From: Alkalinema sp. CACIAM 70d
GTDB lineage: Bacteria; Cyanobacteriota; Cyanobacteriia; Leptolyngbyales; Leptolyngbyaceae
DNA: 64,000 nucleotides
Reading direction: 5' to 3'
Assembly (NCBI GenBank): GCA_002148405.1
Contig: MUGG01000059.1
Location: forward strand, 1-64,000
Of the stretch, positions 16,710 through 26,759 are shown piece by piece. The notes below the pieces were generated by a model. It was given only the letters and a program-made list of their open reading frames with translations. It did not search any database and was not told the DNA's origin. Both the position numbers and the translations under genes were made by a program. The stretch's first letter is position 1, and each line of letters opens with the position of its first letter.

Positions 16710-18035
16710 ATGACTGATGTAGGAAACCTTAAACAACTGACAGGCTGCGATCTAGCACTCCAACAACAACTGACCCAATCCACCTTGTTGGCCTCTGTCC
16801 TTCAGCGAATTCGCAGTTCCCTGGAGCTAGACCAGATTTTAACCACAATCGTTGAAGAAGTTAGAGCTTTTCTTCAAGCCGATCGGGTGGTGGTGTTCCA
16901 AGTATTTGCCGACGGCACCAGCAAAGCCACGGCGGAATCGGTCGGGGAATCCTGGCGCAGTATTTTTGAAGTCACTTTTCCTCCGGAAGCCTTTCCCCAG
17001 AGCTGCTACGACAGTTATCTGAACGGTAGAATTACCCGCATTTGCGATCGGGAACAGGCGGAGATTGTGGACTGTATGCGCGGGTTCATGGCAACTTTTG
17101 AGGTGCAGGCATGGCTGTCGATTCCCATCATTTTGGGCGATCGGCTGTGGGGACTGGTGTTGGCCCATCAGTGTTCCGAGCCGCGCCAGTGGCAGGATTG
17201 GGAAGTGTCTTTCATGCGTCAACTGGCTAGACAACTGGAAATTCCCTTGGAGCAGGCAGAACTCTATCGCTGCTTGCAGGTGGAACTCGAGGAACGCAAA
17301 AAAGCCGAGGCAGAGTTACGCGAACTCACAGAACGCCTAGAGCGCAGCAATCAGGAATTGGAAAGTTTCGCCTATGTGTCGTCCCATGATTTGCAAGAGC
17401 CGCTCCGTAAAATTCAAGCCTTTGGCGATCGGCTGAACAGTCGATCGCGCCATTTACTAGACGACAAAAGTCAAGACTACCTACAGCGCATGCTGAACGC
17501 GGCCAACCGTGCCCAAGTGCTAATTGACAACTTGCTCACCTTTGCACGGGTGACCACCAAAAACCAACCCTTCACAGCGGTCAATTTACGGGAAGTCATT
17601 AATGGCGTGTTATCCGACTTAGAAATTCGCATTGAAAAAGTTAGTGGAACCGTTGAGGTGGGTGAATTACCTGTGATTGAAGCTGATCCTCAACAAATGC
17701 GTCAACTCTTTCAAAATCTCTTAGGCAATGCCCTTAAATTCAGCCGTGAAGGGGTGCCGCCAGTGGTCAGGGTGACTGCCAGCGTGGAACAGCAGAAGGT
17801 GAAGATCTCTGTCGCCGATAACGGGATTGGCTTTGAGGAAAAGTATCGCGATCGCATCTTTGAAGTGTTTCAACGCTTGCATGGCAGATCGGACTATGAA
17901 GGAACGGGCATTGGTCTCTCCATTTGCCGCAAAATTGTAGAACGCCATCGAGGCACGATCGTTCCCTACAGTCAGCCCGGTGCCGGAACCACCTTTGTTA
18001 TCACCTTCCCCCTGCAACAACAGGCGGTAATTTAA
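16710..18035 (+). CDS. histidine kinase with cyanobacteriochrome-like GAF domain
   Basis: The 441-residue protein starts at the ATG at 16710; the frame start at 16572 would overlap the previous gene. A GAF domain at about 30-185 carries the hallmark WGLVLAHQCSEPRQW (147-161) and YLNGR (103-107) of cyanobacteriochromes. The usual chromophore Cys-His pair is Cys122-Met123, and a second Cys (Cys99, in QSCY) precedes the YxxGR segment, near the position of DXCF cysteines. The kinase core has SHDLQEPLR near 226 and an HATPase domain (DNGIGFEEKY). Bilin binding is possible through Cys122 but unproven; it may be a GAF that lost its chromophore. Confidence 0.88.
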   Translation: MTDVGNLKQLTGCDLALQQQLTQSTLLASVLQRIRSSLELDQILTTIVEEVRAFLQADRVVVFQVFADGTSKATAESVGESWRSIFEVTFPPEAFPQSCYDSYLNGRITRICDREQAEIVDCMRGFMATFEVQAWLSIPIILGDRLWGLVLAHQCSEPRQWQDWEVSFMRQLARQLEIPLEQAELYRCLQVELEERKKAEAELRELTERLERSNQELESFAYVSSHDLQEPLRKIQAFGDRLNSRSRHLLDDKSQDYLQRMLNAANRAQVLIDNLLTFARVTTKNQPFTAVNLREVINGVLSDLEIRIEKVSGTVEVGELPVIEADPQQMRQLFQNLLGNALKFSREGVPPVVRVTASVEQQKVKISVADNGIGFEEKYRDRIFEVFQRLHGRSDYEGTGIGLSICRKIVERHRGTIVPYSQPGAGTTFVITFPLQQQAVI

Positions 18036-18198
18036 TAAAAAACTTCTAGCAAGAACGTTGTTGTGCAGGTTATACCCTAGGCTGATCGTTGGGGGATGCC
18101 CCTTGTGGTACCCCGATTCTAGAGTATCCTTCGTGACATCCATCTTTCGTCCCCATGATCCAATCCACAACCGTTCTGCCTTCCCAACGAGTTCAGCT

Positions 18199-19305
18199 AT
18201 GGCTACAGAAATTTACCGAGTTTTACTAGTCGATGATGACGAAGATGACTACATTGTCACCCGAGATTTTTTAAGTGAGGCTGAGCAGGTGGTCTTCAAA
18301 CTCACCTGGGTCGATAATTACGAGGCTGGACTCGCAGAAATCAGCCAAAACCGTCATGATGTCTACTTGCTAGATTTTCGTCTAGGCAAAGAAAATGGAC
18401 TACAACTCCTACAGGCTGCCTTGCAACTGGGCTGTAAGAAGCCAATTATCTTGCTGACCGGGGTAGGTGACCACGACATCGATCAGCAAGTGATGGCAGC
18501 GGGAGCGGCGGATTACTTAGTCAAGGGGTCAACCTTAAGCGTAACCCTGTTGGAGCGTTCAATTCTGCATGCAATTGAGCGAAAGCGATCGGAACTGCGG
18601 CAAAATCAACTGGTGGCAGAGTTGGCGATCGCGAATCAAGAACTGAAAGACTTTGCCTACATCGTTTCCCACGATCTCAAAGCCCCCTTACGAGGCATTG
18701 CATCCTTAGCCGACTGGTTGTTGCGGGATTATGGCGATCGCTTGGATGAAGATGGACAGGAAATGCTACAACTGATGCGAGGTCGGGTAAGGCGCATGGG
18801 GAGCTTAATTGATGGAGTCTTGCAATATTCTCGGGTGGGCCGAGTCCGAGACGAAAAAACCGAGGTTGATTTGAACCAACTCGTGGCGGAGGTGATTGAT
18901 ATCATTGCTGCGCCAGGAGAGATTAAGATTGTGATTGAGACCACCTTACCGACAGTTTTTGTGGAACGCACCCGCATTCAGCAAGTCTTTCAAAATTTGA
19001 TTAGCAATGGGGTTAAATATATGGGCAAACCCGAGGGCACCATTCGGATTGGTCACACCCAAGAGGAGGACTGCTGGCAATTTTTTGTTGCAGATACGGG
19101 CATTGGCATTGAAGAACGGCATTTTGATAAAGTATTCCAAATTTTCCAAACCCTAGTCCCCCGCGATAAGTCGGAAAGTACAGGCGTCGGTTTAGCCATT
19201 GTCAAAAAAATTGTTGAACTCTATGGTGGACAACTCTGGCTCCAATCCAAAGTGGGCCAAGGAAGTACGTTCTTTTTCACCCTTCCCTATAGACTTTCTG
19301 ATTAA
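18199..19305 (+). CDS. receiver-histidine kinase hybrid (REC-HisKA-HATPase)
   Basis: The protein has 368 residues from the ATG at 18199 (MATEIYRVLLVDDDEDDY). An N-terminal receiver spans 1-125, with the phospho-acceptor in VYLLDFRLGKENG. A HisKA helix follows with VSHDLKAPLRG near 157, then HATPase (DTGIGIEERH, GVGLAIVKKI). With the receiver ahead of the kinase, this protein can take phosphate from another kinase and modulate its own activity, as in a phosphorelay branch. It is cytoplasmic. The gene is followed after 20 bp by a stand-alone receiver, a likely output. Confidence 0.92.
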   Translation: MATEIYRVLLVDDDEDDYIVTRDFLSEAEQVVFKLTWVDNYEAGLAEISQNRHDVYLLDFRLGKENGLQLLQAALQLGCKKPIILLTGVGDHDIDQQVMAAGAADYLVKGSTLSVTLLERSILHAIERKRSELRQNQLVAELAIANQELKDFAYIVSHDLKAPLRGIASLADWLLRDYGDRLDEDGQEMLQLMRGRVRRMGSLIDGVLQYSRVGRVRDEKTEVDLNQLVAEVIDIIAAPGEIKIVIETTLPTVFVERTRIQQVFQNLISNGVKYMGKPEGTIRIGHTQEEDCWQFFVADTGIGIEERHFDKVFQIFQTLVPRDKSESTGVGLAIVKKIVELYGGQLWLQSKVGQGSTFFFTLPYRLSD

Positions 19306-19325
19306 GCCCCAATGATTGAGGATGT

Positions 19326-19751
19326 ATGAAAAGCTCTGACCCTATTTTGCTGGTAGAAGACGATCGGATTGATGTCCTTAACGTCAAACGAGGACTTCGC
19401 GAGATTCAGGCCACTAACCCATTGTATGTTGTAGAAGATGGCGAAGAAGCCTTAGAGTTTTTACGGAACACCCAGAATCGGAAACCTGCTCTAATTCTAC
19501 TAGATCTGAATATGCCCCGTATGAATGGATTAGAGTTACTTCAAGTCCTTAAAGGTGATCCAGCGTTAAAGACAATTCCGGTGATTATTCTTACAACTTC
19601 CCAGGAGGAAAAAGATCGAAAAGAAAGTTTTAGACTGAACGTTGCAGGATATATGGTTAAACCGCTAGATTACGACAGCTTTCTGGATATTCTACAGGCT
19701 ATTTACCAATACTGGCTACTCAGCCAATCCCCCCATGAGATTAGTTCATAA
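19326..19751 (+). CDS. Rcp1-like single-domain response regulator
   Basis: The 141-residue receiver has the acidic residues EDD near 12-14, phospho-acceptor LILLDLNMPRMNG (about 59), the switch Thr in IILTTSQEEKD and Lys in GYMVKPL. It has the same architecture as the receiver at 16151 and is probably a paralogue. It lies 20 bp after the REC-kinase gene, so the two are probably one transcription unit. There is no DNA-binding domain. Confidence 0.95.
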   Translation: MKSSDPILLVEDDRIDVLNVKRGLREIQATNPLYVVEDGEEALEFLRNTQNRKPALILLDLNMPRMNGLELLQVLKGDPALKTIPVIILTTSQEEKDRKESFRLNVAGYMVKPLDYDSFLDILQAIYQYWLLSQSPHEISS

Positions 19752-19813
19752 TGAACTCTCCCTTATTCTATTACTAATCCATTAAAAATTGAGCTACCTT
19801 CCTATTTTGCTAT

Positions 19814-19873
19814 TGTTTCGCACTGACCTGTTTCGCACTAACCTGTTTCGCACTAACCTGTTTCGCACTAACC
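19814..19873. repeat. 15-bp tandem array, four copies
   Basis: The units at 19814-19828, 19829-19843, 19844-19858 and 19859-19873 are TGTTTCGCACTAACC, the first with G for A at one position. The array sits between a receiver gene and the hybrid kinase and ends 13 bp before the ATG at 19887. Confidence 0.9.
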
Positions 19874-19886
19874 TGCCAACATCCCT

Positions 19887-22800
19887 ATGAGCCCTGTTGC
19901 TGCTCCATCTATTAAAGTCTTGCTAGTAGAAGACGATGTCATTGATCAATTGGCATTTACTCGTTGCGTCAAGCAGACGTTTCTTCCCTATCAATATACC
20001 GTAGCAACTTCTCTGGCGGAAGCGCAATCTGTTTTAGATCAAGACTCCTTTGATGTCGCAATTCTGGATTTCCATTTAGGGGATGGAACAGCTTTGGAGC
20101 TCGTGGAACAAGTTCAAGCTCATAAGCTACCCTTCATTATTGCAACGGGCAGTGGTGATGAAGAAATTGCAGTACGCTTAATGCAACAGGGAGCTTACGA
20201 TTATTTAATTAAAGACCCCGATCGCAATTATCTCAAAATCCTATCTACCACAGTTGATAAAGCGATCGCGCGGAAACAGTCTGAAGAACACATTCAATTA
20301 CTGACCCACGCTGTCCAGCATGTGCGCGATGGCATTTATATTGCAGATCAAGACAATCGCTTACTGTTTATTAATCAATCCCTAGCAACCATTTGCAACT
20401 GTTCTCCCGAGGCCGCGATCGGGCGATCGATTCAAGTTCTTAATCAGCCAGCCCTAACCCAACTCGTCACGGCAAGAGCAGCCGATTTTGACCAGTTAAC
20501 TTCGGATACAGAAGTCGAAATTTGTGATTCCAGTGGCATATCCAGCCCGATGCTACTCTCGGAATCCTACTTAGTTCAACCGGGTGGCCACCTCCTGCGA
20601 ATTGGAATTCTGCGAAACATTAGTTCTCTAAAGCAAGTAGAGCAAGATCTCCGCATCGCCCGAGAAGAGTTAGAACGGAAAGTGGAAGAACGCACGGCCC
20701 AACTCCAGCAGGCTAATCAGGCATTAGAAGAACTCAATACGGAACTAGAACATCGAGTTGCGCTGCGGACGGCGGAATTACAAGAGCGGGAAGCGCAACT
20801 TCAGGATTTTCTGGATAATGCCAATGACCTAATTCAAAGTGTCTCCCTTGGCACGGGCCGGTTGGAATATGTCAACAAAGCATGGCTAAAGGCCCTCGGC
20901 TATAGCGAAACAGAGGTGCAGACAATGACACTGTTTGATGTGCTGCATCCGACTTGCCAAGTGAGCTACCAGTCTATGATTAACGCGATGCAAGCGGGAA
21001 CCTTGTCTAGCGTTGAACAAATTGAATTAACGTTGATCACGAAAGACCATCGCAAAGTCTTGGTGGAAGGCAGTATTAATTGTCGCTATGCGGGCAATCA
21101 ACCCGTTGCGACCCGTGCGATTTTGCGAGATATCACCGATCGCCGCCAAGCAGAACAAGCCTTACAAAACAGCGAAAAATTCTTGGATTCCATCATCGAG
21201 AATATTCCAAATATGATTTGTGTGAAGGATGCTCAAGACTTACGATTTGTACGGTTTAATAAAGCGGGGGAAGAACTTCTAGGCTATTCTCGGGAAGAAT
21301 TACTGGGTAAAAACGACTATGACTTTTTTCCCCAGGAAGAAGCAGATCAGTTTACAGCCCAGGATCGAACAATTTTAGCGTCTCAACAAATTTCCGATCT
21401 GTTAGAGAATGAAATCCATACCCGTCACCAAGGTGTGCGTTTTCTCCATACCAAAAAGTTAGCCATTACCGATGAAGAGGGCAATTCCCAATATTTGTTG
21501 GGTATTTCTGAAGATGTAACCGATCGCAAACAGATCGAACAAGCCATGAAACGCCAATTGGCAGCCATGGAAGCAGCGATCGATGGCATTGCAATTTTAC
21601 AAAATGATACTTACATCTATCTGAATCAAGCCCATTTGTCACTGTTTGGTTACGAGCAGCCAGAGGAACTTGTGGGCCAAAGTTGGCGAATGTTATACAG
21701 TCCAGAGGAAATTGAGCGATTTGGGCAAGAAGTTTTTCCGGTCTTAGGGCGCGATCGATCCTGGCAAGGGGAAGCGATCGCCACTCGCAAAGATGGTACG
21801 CAATTTGCAGAGGGGCTTTCCTTGACGTTAACCGAAGAAGGCTTACTCATTTGTGTCTGTCGGAATATCAGTGATTACAAACAGTATGAAGCGCAGTTAC
21901 AACAAACCAATGAACAATTAGCTCGCGCCACCCGGTTAAAAGATGAATTTCTCGCCAATATGAGCCATGAACTCCGGACTCCCTTAAATGCAATTTTAGG
22001 CATGACGGAAGGCTTACAAGATGCAGTTTTTGGAGAGATCAATCCGCTCCAACTCAAAGCCTTGAAAACGATCGAACGCAGTAGCAATCACTTACTAGAA
22101 TTGATCAACGATATTTTAGATCTCGCCAAAATTGAAGCAGGTCAAGTCACACTAGAGTGTTCAACCACCAAAATTAATCAGCTTTGCCAATCCAGCTTAG
22201 TCTTTATTCGACAACAGGCATTAAAGAAACAAATTCAACTTCAAGTGACGATTCCCAGTGGATTGCCGGATCTTTGGGTGGATGAACGGCGAATGCGCCA
22301 GGTGCTCATTAACCTGCTGACGAATGCCGTGAAATTTACGCCGGAGGGGGGGAGTATTACCTTAGAAGTCAGTCTGGTGCCACCAACAGCGACAAAGTCC
22401 CTTGTCGAAATTCAATTTGCGGTTATTGATACCGGAATTGGCATTGCTCCAGAGAACATCACAAAACTGTTCCAACCATTTATCCAAGTAGACAGTGCCT
22501 TAAACCGCCAATACCAGGGCACCGGGCTGGGACTCTCCTTAGTCAAACGAATTGTGGAAATGCATGGTGGAGCGGTTGGACTCCAGAGTCAAGTGGGGGT
22601 CGGCAGTCGTTTTACCATTACCCTACCGCTCACGGAGGTTTCGCCACCCTTCACGCCCCTAGAAGCCGATGCAGCCCTCGAATTTCCCCTACCAGAGGCC
22701 GCCGCGATCGCGTGGGCGGCTCCTTGCATTTTATTAGCAGAAGATAATGAAGCCAATATTGAAACGATGGTGAGTTATTTGACAGCTAAAGGATATCAGG

Positions 22801-23111
22801 TGATTGTGGCGAATCGGGGTCAGGATGTAGTGGCCTTAGCGCAGTCCGAGCGACCGGATCTGATCTTGATGGATGTCCAAATGCCAGAGGTCGATGGATT
22901 AGAAGCCATTCAACAAATTCGTAGCAATCCCGATTTAGCCAAACTCCCGATCGTGGCGCTCACCGCATTAGCCATGGCGGACGATCGGGAGCGCTGTCTC
23001 AAGGCAGGAGCCAATGATTACTTGACTAAACCCGTCCAGCTCAAACAGTTGGTCATGACAATTCAGCACTGGTTAGCGCAGACCCGATCGGCTCCAACTT
23101 CAGACCCATAA
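19887..23111 (+). CDS. hybrid histidine kinase REC-PAS4-HisKA-HATPase-REC
   Basis: The 1074-residue cytoplasmic kinase has a first receiver (about 10-125, VAILDFHLGDGT), a PAS domain (135-250), a coiled coil (250-305), three further PAS domains (310-430, 435-550, 555-670), HisKA with MSHELRTPLN near 691, HATPase (DTGIGIAPEN, GTGLGLSLVKR) and a C-terminal receiver (948-1065, LILMDVQMPEVDG). Its HisKA differs from the SHDLQEPLR type of the neighbouring kinases. Receivers at both ends make it a likely integrating node of the local phosphorelay. No histidine phosphotransfer protein is encoded nearby. Confidence 0.94.
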   Translation: MSPVAAPSIKVLLVEDDVIDQLAFTRCVKQTFLPYQYTVATSLAEAQSVLDQDSFDVAILDFHLGDGTALELVEQVQAHKLPFIIATGSGDEEIAVRLMQQGAYDYLIKDPDRNYLKILSTTVDKAIARKQSEEHIQLLTHAVQHVRDGIYIADQDNRLLFINQSLATICNCSPEAAIGRSIQVLNQPALTQLVTARAADFDQLTSDTEVEICDSSGISSPMLLSESYLVQPGGHLLRIGILRNISSLKQVEQDLRIAREELERKVEERTAQLQQANQALEELNTELEHRVALRTAELQEREAQLQDFLDNANDLIQSVSLGTGRLEYVNKAWLKALGYSETEVQTMTLFDVLHPTCQVSYQSMINAMQAGTLSSVEQIELTLITKDHRKVLVEGSINCRYAGNQPVATRAILRDITDRRQAEQALQNSEKFLDSIIENIPNMICVKDAQDLRFVRFNKAGEELLGYSREELLGKNDYDFFPQEEADQFTAQDRTILASQQISDLLENEIHTRHQGVRFLHTKKLAITDEEGNSQYLLGISEDVTDRKQIEQAMKRQLAAMEAAIDGIAILQNDTYIYLNQAHLSLFGYEQPEELVGQSWRMLYSPEEIERFGQEVFPVLGRDRSWQGEAIATRKDGTQFAEGLSLTLTEEGLLICVCRNISDYKQYEAQLQQTNEQLARATRLKDEFLANMSHELRTPLNAILGMTEGLQDAVFGEINPLQLKALKTIERSSNHLLELINDILDLAKIEAGQVTLECSTTKINQLCQSSLVFIRQQALKKQIQLQVTIPSGLPDLWVDERRMRQVLINLLTNAVKFTPEGGSITLEVSLVPPTATKSLVEIQFAVIDTGIGIAPENITKLFQPFIQVDSALNRQYQGTGLGLSLVKRIVEMHGGAVGLQSQVGVGSRFTITLPLTEVSPPFTPLEADAALEFPLPEAAAIAWAAPCILLAEDNEANIETMVSYLTAKGYQVIVANRGQDVVALAQSERPDLILMDVQMPEVDGLEAIQQIRSNPDLAKLPIVALTALAMADDRERCLKAGANDYLTKPVQLKQLVMTIQHWLAQTRSAPTSDP

Positions 23112-23144
23112 TCCAGAGTCAGTATTTCTCAATCTAAAAGCTTC

Positions 23145-24230
23145 TCAATCTAAGCCACATTGCCCCCGTTGCCGCAACAGATGATCGCACAGCACTAAGG
23201 CCACCATCGCTTCCACCATGGGAACCGCACGGGGTAAAACACAGGGATCATGACGCCCCTTGGCAGACAGCGTCGTTTCTTGGCCATCTTTACTCACGGT
23301 TTGTTGCTCTTTACGGATCGTTGCCGTAGGCTTAAAGGCCACCCGAATCACAATATTTTCGCCGTTGGAAATACCGCCCTGAATGCCCCCCGATCGATTG
23401 GTCATCGTGCGAATCCGATCGCCCTCCATATAGAAAGCATCGTTATGCTCACTTCCAGTCATCAGCGTGCCAGCAAATCCCGAGCCAATTTCAAAGCCTT
23501 TGCTAGCGGGCAGAGACATGACCGCTTTTGCTAAATCGGCTTCTAGCTTGTCAAACACAGGCTCACCCAGTCCCAACGGAACCCGCCGCGCTACACATTC
23601 CACCACACCCCCGAGGGAATCCCCTGCATCCCGCGCCTGCTCAATTCGCTCAATCATACGATCGGCCATTTCTCCATCGGGACAGCGGACAATGTTACTT
23701 TCCACTTGCTCTAGGGTGACGGTGGCATCGTCTACATGGGCTTCTAGGTCTTTAATGCGCTTAACGTAGCCGATAATTTCTACCCCAGCGATATCCTTGA
23801 GAATTTTTTTAGCGATCGCCCCCGCAGCCACCCGTCCGATCGTTTCCCGAGCCGACGATCGACCTCCTCCGGCCACCGCTCGGATCCCGTACTTAGCATC
23901 ATAGGTGGCATCCGCATGGGAGGGGCGATACTTGACCTGCATGTCGCCATAATCTTGGGAACGGTGGTCTTTGTTCCGCACCAGAATCGCGATCGGGGTG
24001 CCTAAGGTTTGACCATCCAAGACGCCGGAAAGAATTTCGCAGGTGTCCTCTTCCTTGCGGGGTGTGCTGATTTTGCTCTGGCCTGGGCGACGGCGATCGA
24101 GCTCAAACTGAATCTCCTCAGTGGAAATCTGCACCTTGGGTGGACAGCCATCCACAACAACGCCAACGCCTCCCCCGTGGGATTCTCCAAACGTTGTAAT
24201 GCGAAACAGATGACCGAATGTGCTACCCAT
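23145..24230 (-). CDS. aroC: chorismate synthase
   Basis: Chorismate synthase makes chorismate from 5-enolpyruvylshikimate-3-phosphate, the last step of the shikimate pathway, using reduced FMN. The protein has 361 residues from the ATG at 24230 ([20 protein letters not shown]), the usual length and the usual first residues; a 35-residue longer frame start is rejected. Signature segments [29 protein letters not shown] and [13 protein letters not shown] are all present. It is a monocistronic minus-strand gene converging on the large hybrid kinase gene. Confidence 0.98.
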   Translation of the reverse strand: MGSTFGHLFRITTFGESHGGGVGVVVDGCPPKVQISTEEIQFELDRRRPGQSKISTPRKEEDTCEILSGVLDGQTLGTPIAILVRNKDHRSQDYGDMQVKYRPSHADATYDAKYGIRAVAGGGRSSARETIGRVAAGAIAKKILKDIAGVEIIGYVKRIKDLEAHVDDATVTLEQVESNIVRCPDGEMADRMIERIEQARDAGDSLGGVVECVARRVPLGLGEPVFDKLEADLAKAVMSLPASKGFEIGSGFAGTLMTGSEHNDAFYMEGDRIRTMTNRSGGIQGGISNGENIVIRVAFKPTATIRKEQQTVSKDGQETTLSAKGRHDPCVLPRAVPMVEAMVALVLCDHLLRQRGQCGLD

Positions 24231-24395
24231 GGCAAATCTTGTTGAGGCTTGTTTTCCGAAGTTTTTGGAGTTTCGATCGTACCTGAAAATGGGTGCCGAA
24301 TCCGGTAAGTTCCCCGTAGAACTCGTAAAAAGCAATCTCGTGATCGTTGAACAGGCTGCTTGTTAAACTAAACATAGTCGAGGAAAATCCTTCCC

Positions 24396-24986
24396 ATGAC
24401 CGTCACTAGCCAAAAACAATTGACTCTAGAGGAGTATCTGACCTATGACAATGGTACCGATACCCGCTATGAGCTTGTGGATGGGTTGCTAATCGAAATA
24501 GGGAACGAGTCGAAAATCAATACTTTAATTGCAGGTTTTTTGTTTAGCGTCTTCCTACGGCTGGGATTGCCCTCCTATCGAATTGGTTTTAAGCAAAAGG
24601 TGGAGGTCACCAGTCCCCATGCCTCGGCCCGTGACCCTGACCTCATCGTTCATTCAGAAGAATCTGCCTCGATTGGAGAGGATGCCTCCCAGTTCTGCTT
24701 AAGGTTGTCTGACCCCAATCCCTTACTGGTCATTGAAGTGGCTTCCCCTGGGCCAGAGTCCAGCGACAATTACCAACGCGATTACGAACAAAAGCCTAGG
24801 GAGTATGCAGAACGGGGAATTCCGGAATATTGGATTGTTGATGCAGAACGGGCTTGGGTCAGAGTCGGTACCCTCACCAATGACACCTACCAGTTCAAGA
24901 CGTTCCAAGGGGAAGATCGCATTCTGTCTCCAACTTTTCCCAGCCTTGCTTTAACCACGGAGCAGGTTCTGAGAGCAGGACGATAA
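24396..24986 (+). CDS. Uma2 family (DUF820) restriction-endonuclease-fold protein
   Basis: The 196-residue protein opens with LTLEEYLTYDNGTDTRYELVDG and carries a PD-(D/E)XK core: Asp in DPDLIVHS (about 72) and Glu in LLVIEVASPG (about 113), then EYWIVDAE. The family is hugely expanded in cyanobacteria and its biological role is unclear. A paralogue with the same N-terminal pattern lies at 48941-49525. It stands alone between aroC (divergent) and the tRNA gene (convergent). Confidence 0.88.
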   Translation: MTVTSQKQLTLEEYLTYDNGTDTRYELVDGLLIEIGNESKINTLIAGFLFSVFLRLGLPSYRIGFKQKVEVTSPHASARDPDLIVHSEESASIGEDASQFCLRLSDPNPLLVIEVASPGPESSDNYQRDYEQKPREYAERGIPEYWIVDAERAWVRVGTLTNDTYQFKTFQGEDRILSPTFPSLALTTEQVLRAGR

Positions 24987-25067
24987 CCCCGATCGGTGAA
25001 AATTGGCTAACCTGTGAACGAATTCCAAGGCAAAAGAAGGCTTATCATTTGCTTGAATCTAATAAAA

Positions 25068-25139
25068 TGGGTCGCCTGGGATTCGAACCCAAGACCAATC
25101 GGTTAAAAGCCGAGTGCTCTACCGCTGAGCTAGCGACCC
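25068..25139 (-). tRNA. trnK-UUU: tRNA-Lys (UUU)
   Basis: This is a 72-nt cloverleaf on the minus strand. The acceptor stem GGGTCGC/GCGACCC is perfect with discriminator A. The D arm is AGCTCAGCGGTAGAGC, the anticodon loop CTTTTAA gives UUU, and the T arm is TTGGGTTCGAATCCCAG-like. CCA is not encoded. Confidence 0.97.
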
Positions 25140-25364
25140 GTTTTGGTTTCGCGCGTGTTCGCCGCGCTTGCCTTAGTGATAGTAACACAACCTTAGGGGA
25201 ATTTGGCAAGGGGTTCACCAAAAAAAGTTGCAAACAGGAGAGGACATGTAATCCCTTACCATTTCAAGGTCGAAACATTTTCTGGAAAAGCCCCCCTGAG
25301 TAAGATAGATATCTCTTACCAATATTTACGTGCCTACTATTTACAGTGGGATATACAGTGGGAT

Positions 25365-26708
25365 ATGCGCCACAGTTTGGGAGCTGAATCTGTTTTTGAG
25401 CAGGGCATGCGTCTTTGTAAGGCAGGACTCTACGAAGAGGCGATCGCTTACTTCGATCGAGCCATTCACCAACGGCCCGATTGGTATGTCCTTTGGTACG
25501 AGCGGGGCAAAGCCTTTATGCATGCCGGAGCGATTACCGAAGCGATCACCAGCTTTAAAGAAGTGTTAGCAATTCGGGAAGACTTTGAACCTGCTTGGAA
25601 CCATTTAGGCAAAACGTTGGCGGCCCAAGGACGCTATGAAGAGGCCATTACTAGCTACGATAGAGCCTTGGCCTTTAACCGTCATAGCTACAAGACCTGG
25701 TACAACCGAGGCAATGCGCTGATGCGGCTCAATGCCATGGAAGATGCCATCCACAGCTATGAGCAAACGCTCCAATTGCGGCCTGACTATGCCGAAGCTT
25801 GGTACAACCGCGCGATCGCCCAGACCCATCTGGGGCAACTTCAAGCAGCCTTATCCAGTTACGAAAGTGCCCTGAAGTTTCGTCCGCACTTTTCCAATGC
25901 CCATTACAACGCAGGTAATCTGTTCCAACGGTTGGGGCAGTATGAGGAGGCGTTGACGAAGTACAACCGGGTATTGGAAATCAAATCTAACTTGCCTCAA
26001 GTTTGGTTTAACCGCGCCAATGTGCTGCGTAAATTGGGATTCCAAGAAGAAGCTTTAGAGAGCTACGATCGGGCCCTCGCCTTGGACGCACAAATGGCTG
26101 ATGTGTGGTACAACCGTGGCAAAACCCTAGAAGCACTCTATCAGCCGGAAGCGGCGATCGCCAGTTACACCCGTGCCCTAGAGCTTGCGCCAACCCTAGC
26201 AGAAGCTTGGTATGTTCAAGGCTGTTTGCAACAACGGTTGGGGCATTTTGAGGCTGCGGTGCAGGATTTTGATCAGGCGATTGCAAACCGTCAGGATTTC
26301 AGTGTTGCTTGGACAGCTCGGGGCAACGCCTTACAAAAGTTGGGACGCTACGATGAGGCAATTGCCAGTTTTGACCAAGCTTTGGCGATTGATGCCAATC
26401 TCTTAGAGACTTGGTACCGTCGAGGAAGGGCATTGGATTATTTAAATCGCAATGAAGCCGCGATCGAAAGTTACAACAAGGTGCTAGAACTTGATCCCGA
26501 GTGTGATAAAGCCTGGTATGGCCGGGGTGTTTCCCTAAGTCATCTGGGTGATCACCAAGCGGCATTGTTTAATTTTGATCAAGCGCTGAGGATTAATCCC
26601 CATTTTATAGATGCAGAAAGTCGGCGACGCATTACGCTCAATCAGTTACGGGCTGTAGGCAACCTTGATTCCCTGCCAGAACCGTTGATTCGATCGGGCT
26701 GTGACTAG
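25365..26708 (+). CDS. TPR-repeat protein
   Basis: The 447-residue protein is made almost entirely of about a dozen tetratricopeptide repeats, with a 34-residue period and units such as AWYNRGNALMRLN...EEAITSYDRAL. There is no signal peptide or membrane segment in the chosen form. The ATG at 25365 (MRHSLGAES) begins just before the first repeat. The open frame extends upstream to a TTG at 25203, but that part is low-complexity and crosses the region near the tRNA promoter, so it is not favoured. TPR proteins act as scaffolds; no partner is suggested by the neighbours. Confidence 0.85.
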   Translation: MRHSLGAESVFEQGMRLCKAGLYEEAIAYFDRAIHQRPDWYVLWYERGKAFMHAGAITEAITSFKEVLAIREDFEPAWNHLGKTLAAQGRYEEAITSYDRALAFNRHSYKTWYNRGNALMRLNAMEDAIHSYEQTLQLRPDYAEAWYNRAIAQTHLGQLQAALSSYESALKFRPHFSNAHYNAGNLFQRLGQYEEALTKYNRVLEIKSNLPQVWFNRANVLRKLGFQEEALESYDRALALDAQMADVWYNRGKTLEALYQPEAAIASYTRALELAPTLAEAWYVQGCLQQRLGHFEAAVQDFDQAIANRQDFSVAWTARGNALQKLGRYDEAIASFDQALAIDANLLETWYRRGRALDYLNRNEAAIESYNKVLELDPECDKAWYGRGVSLSHLGDHQAALFNFDQALRINPHFIDAESRRRITLNQLRAVGNLDSLPEPLIRSGCD

Positions 26709-26759
26709 GAAAATTGGGTACATCCCGCCCGTTACACGATACCCGTTACCCGTTACTCA

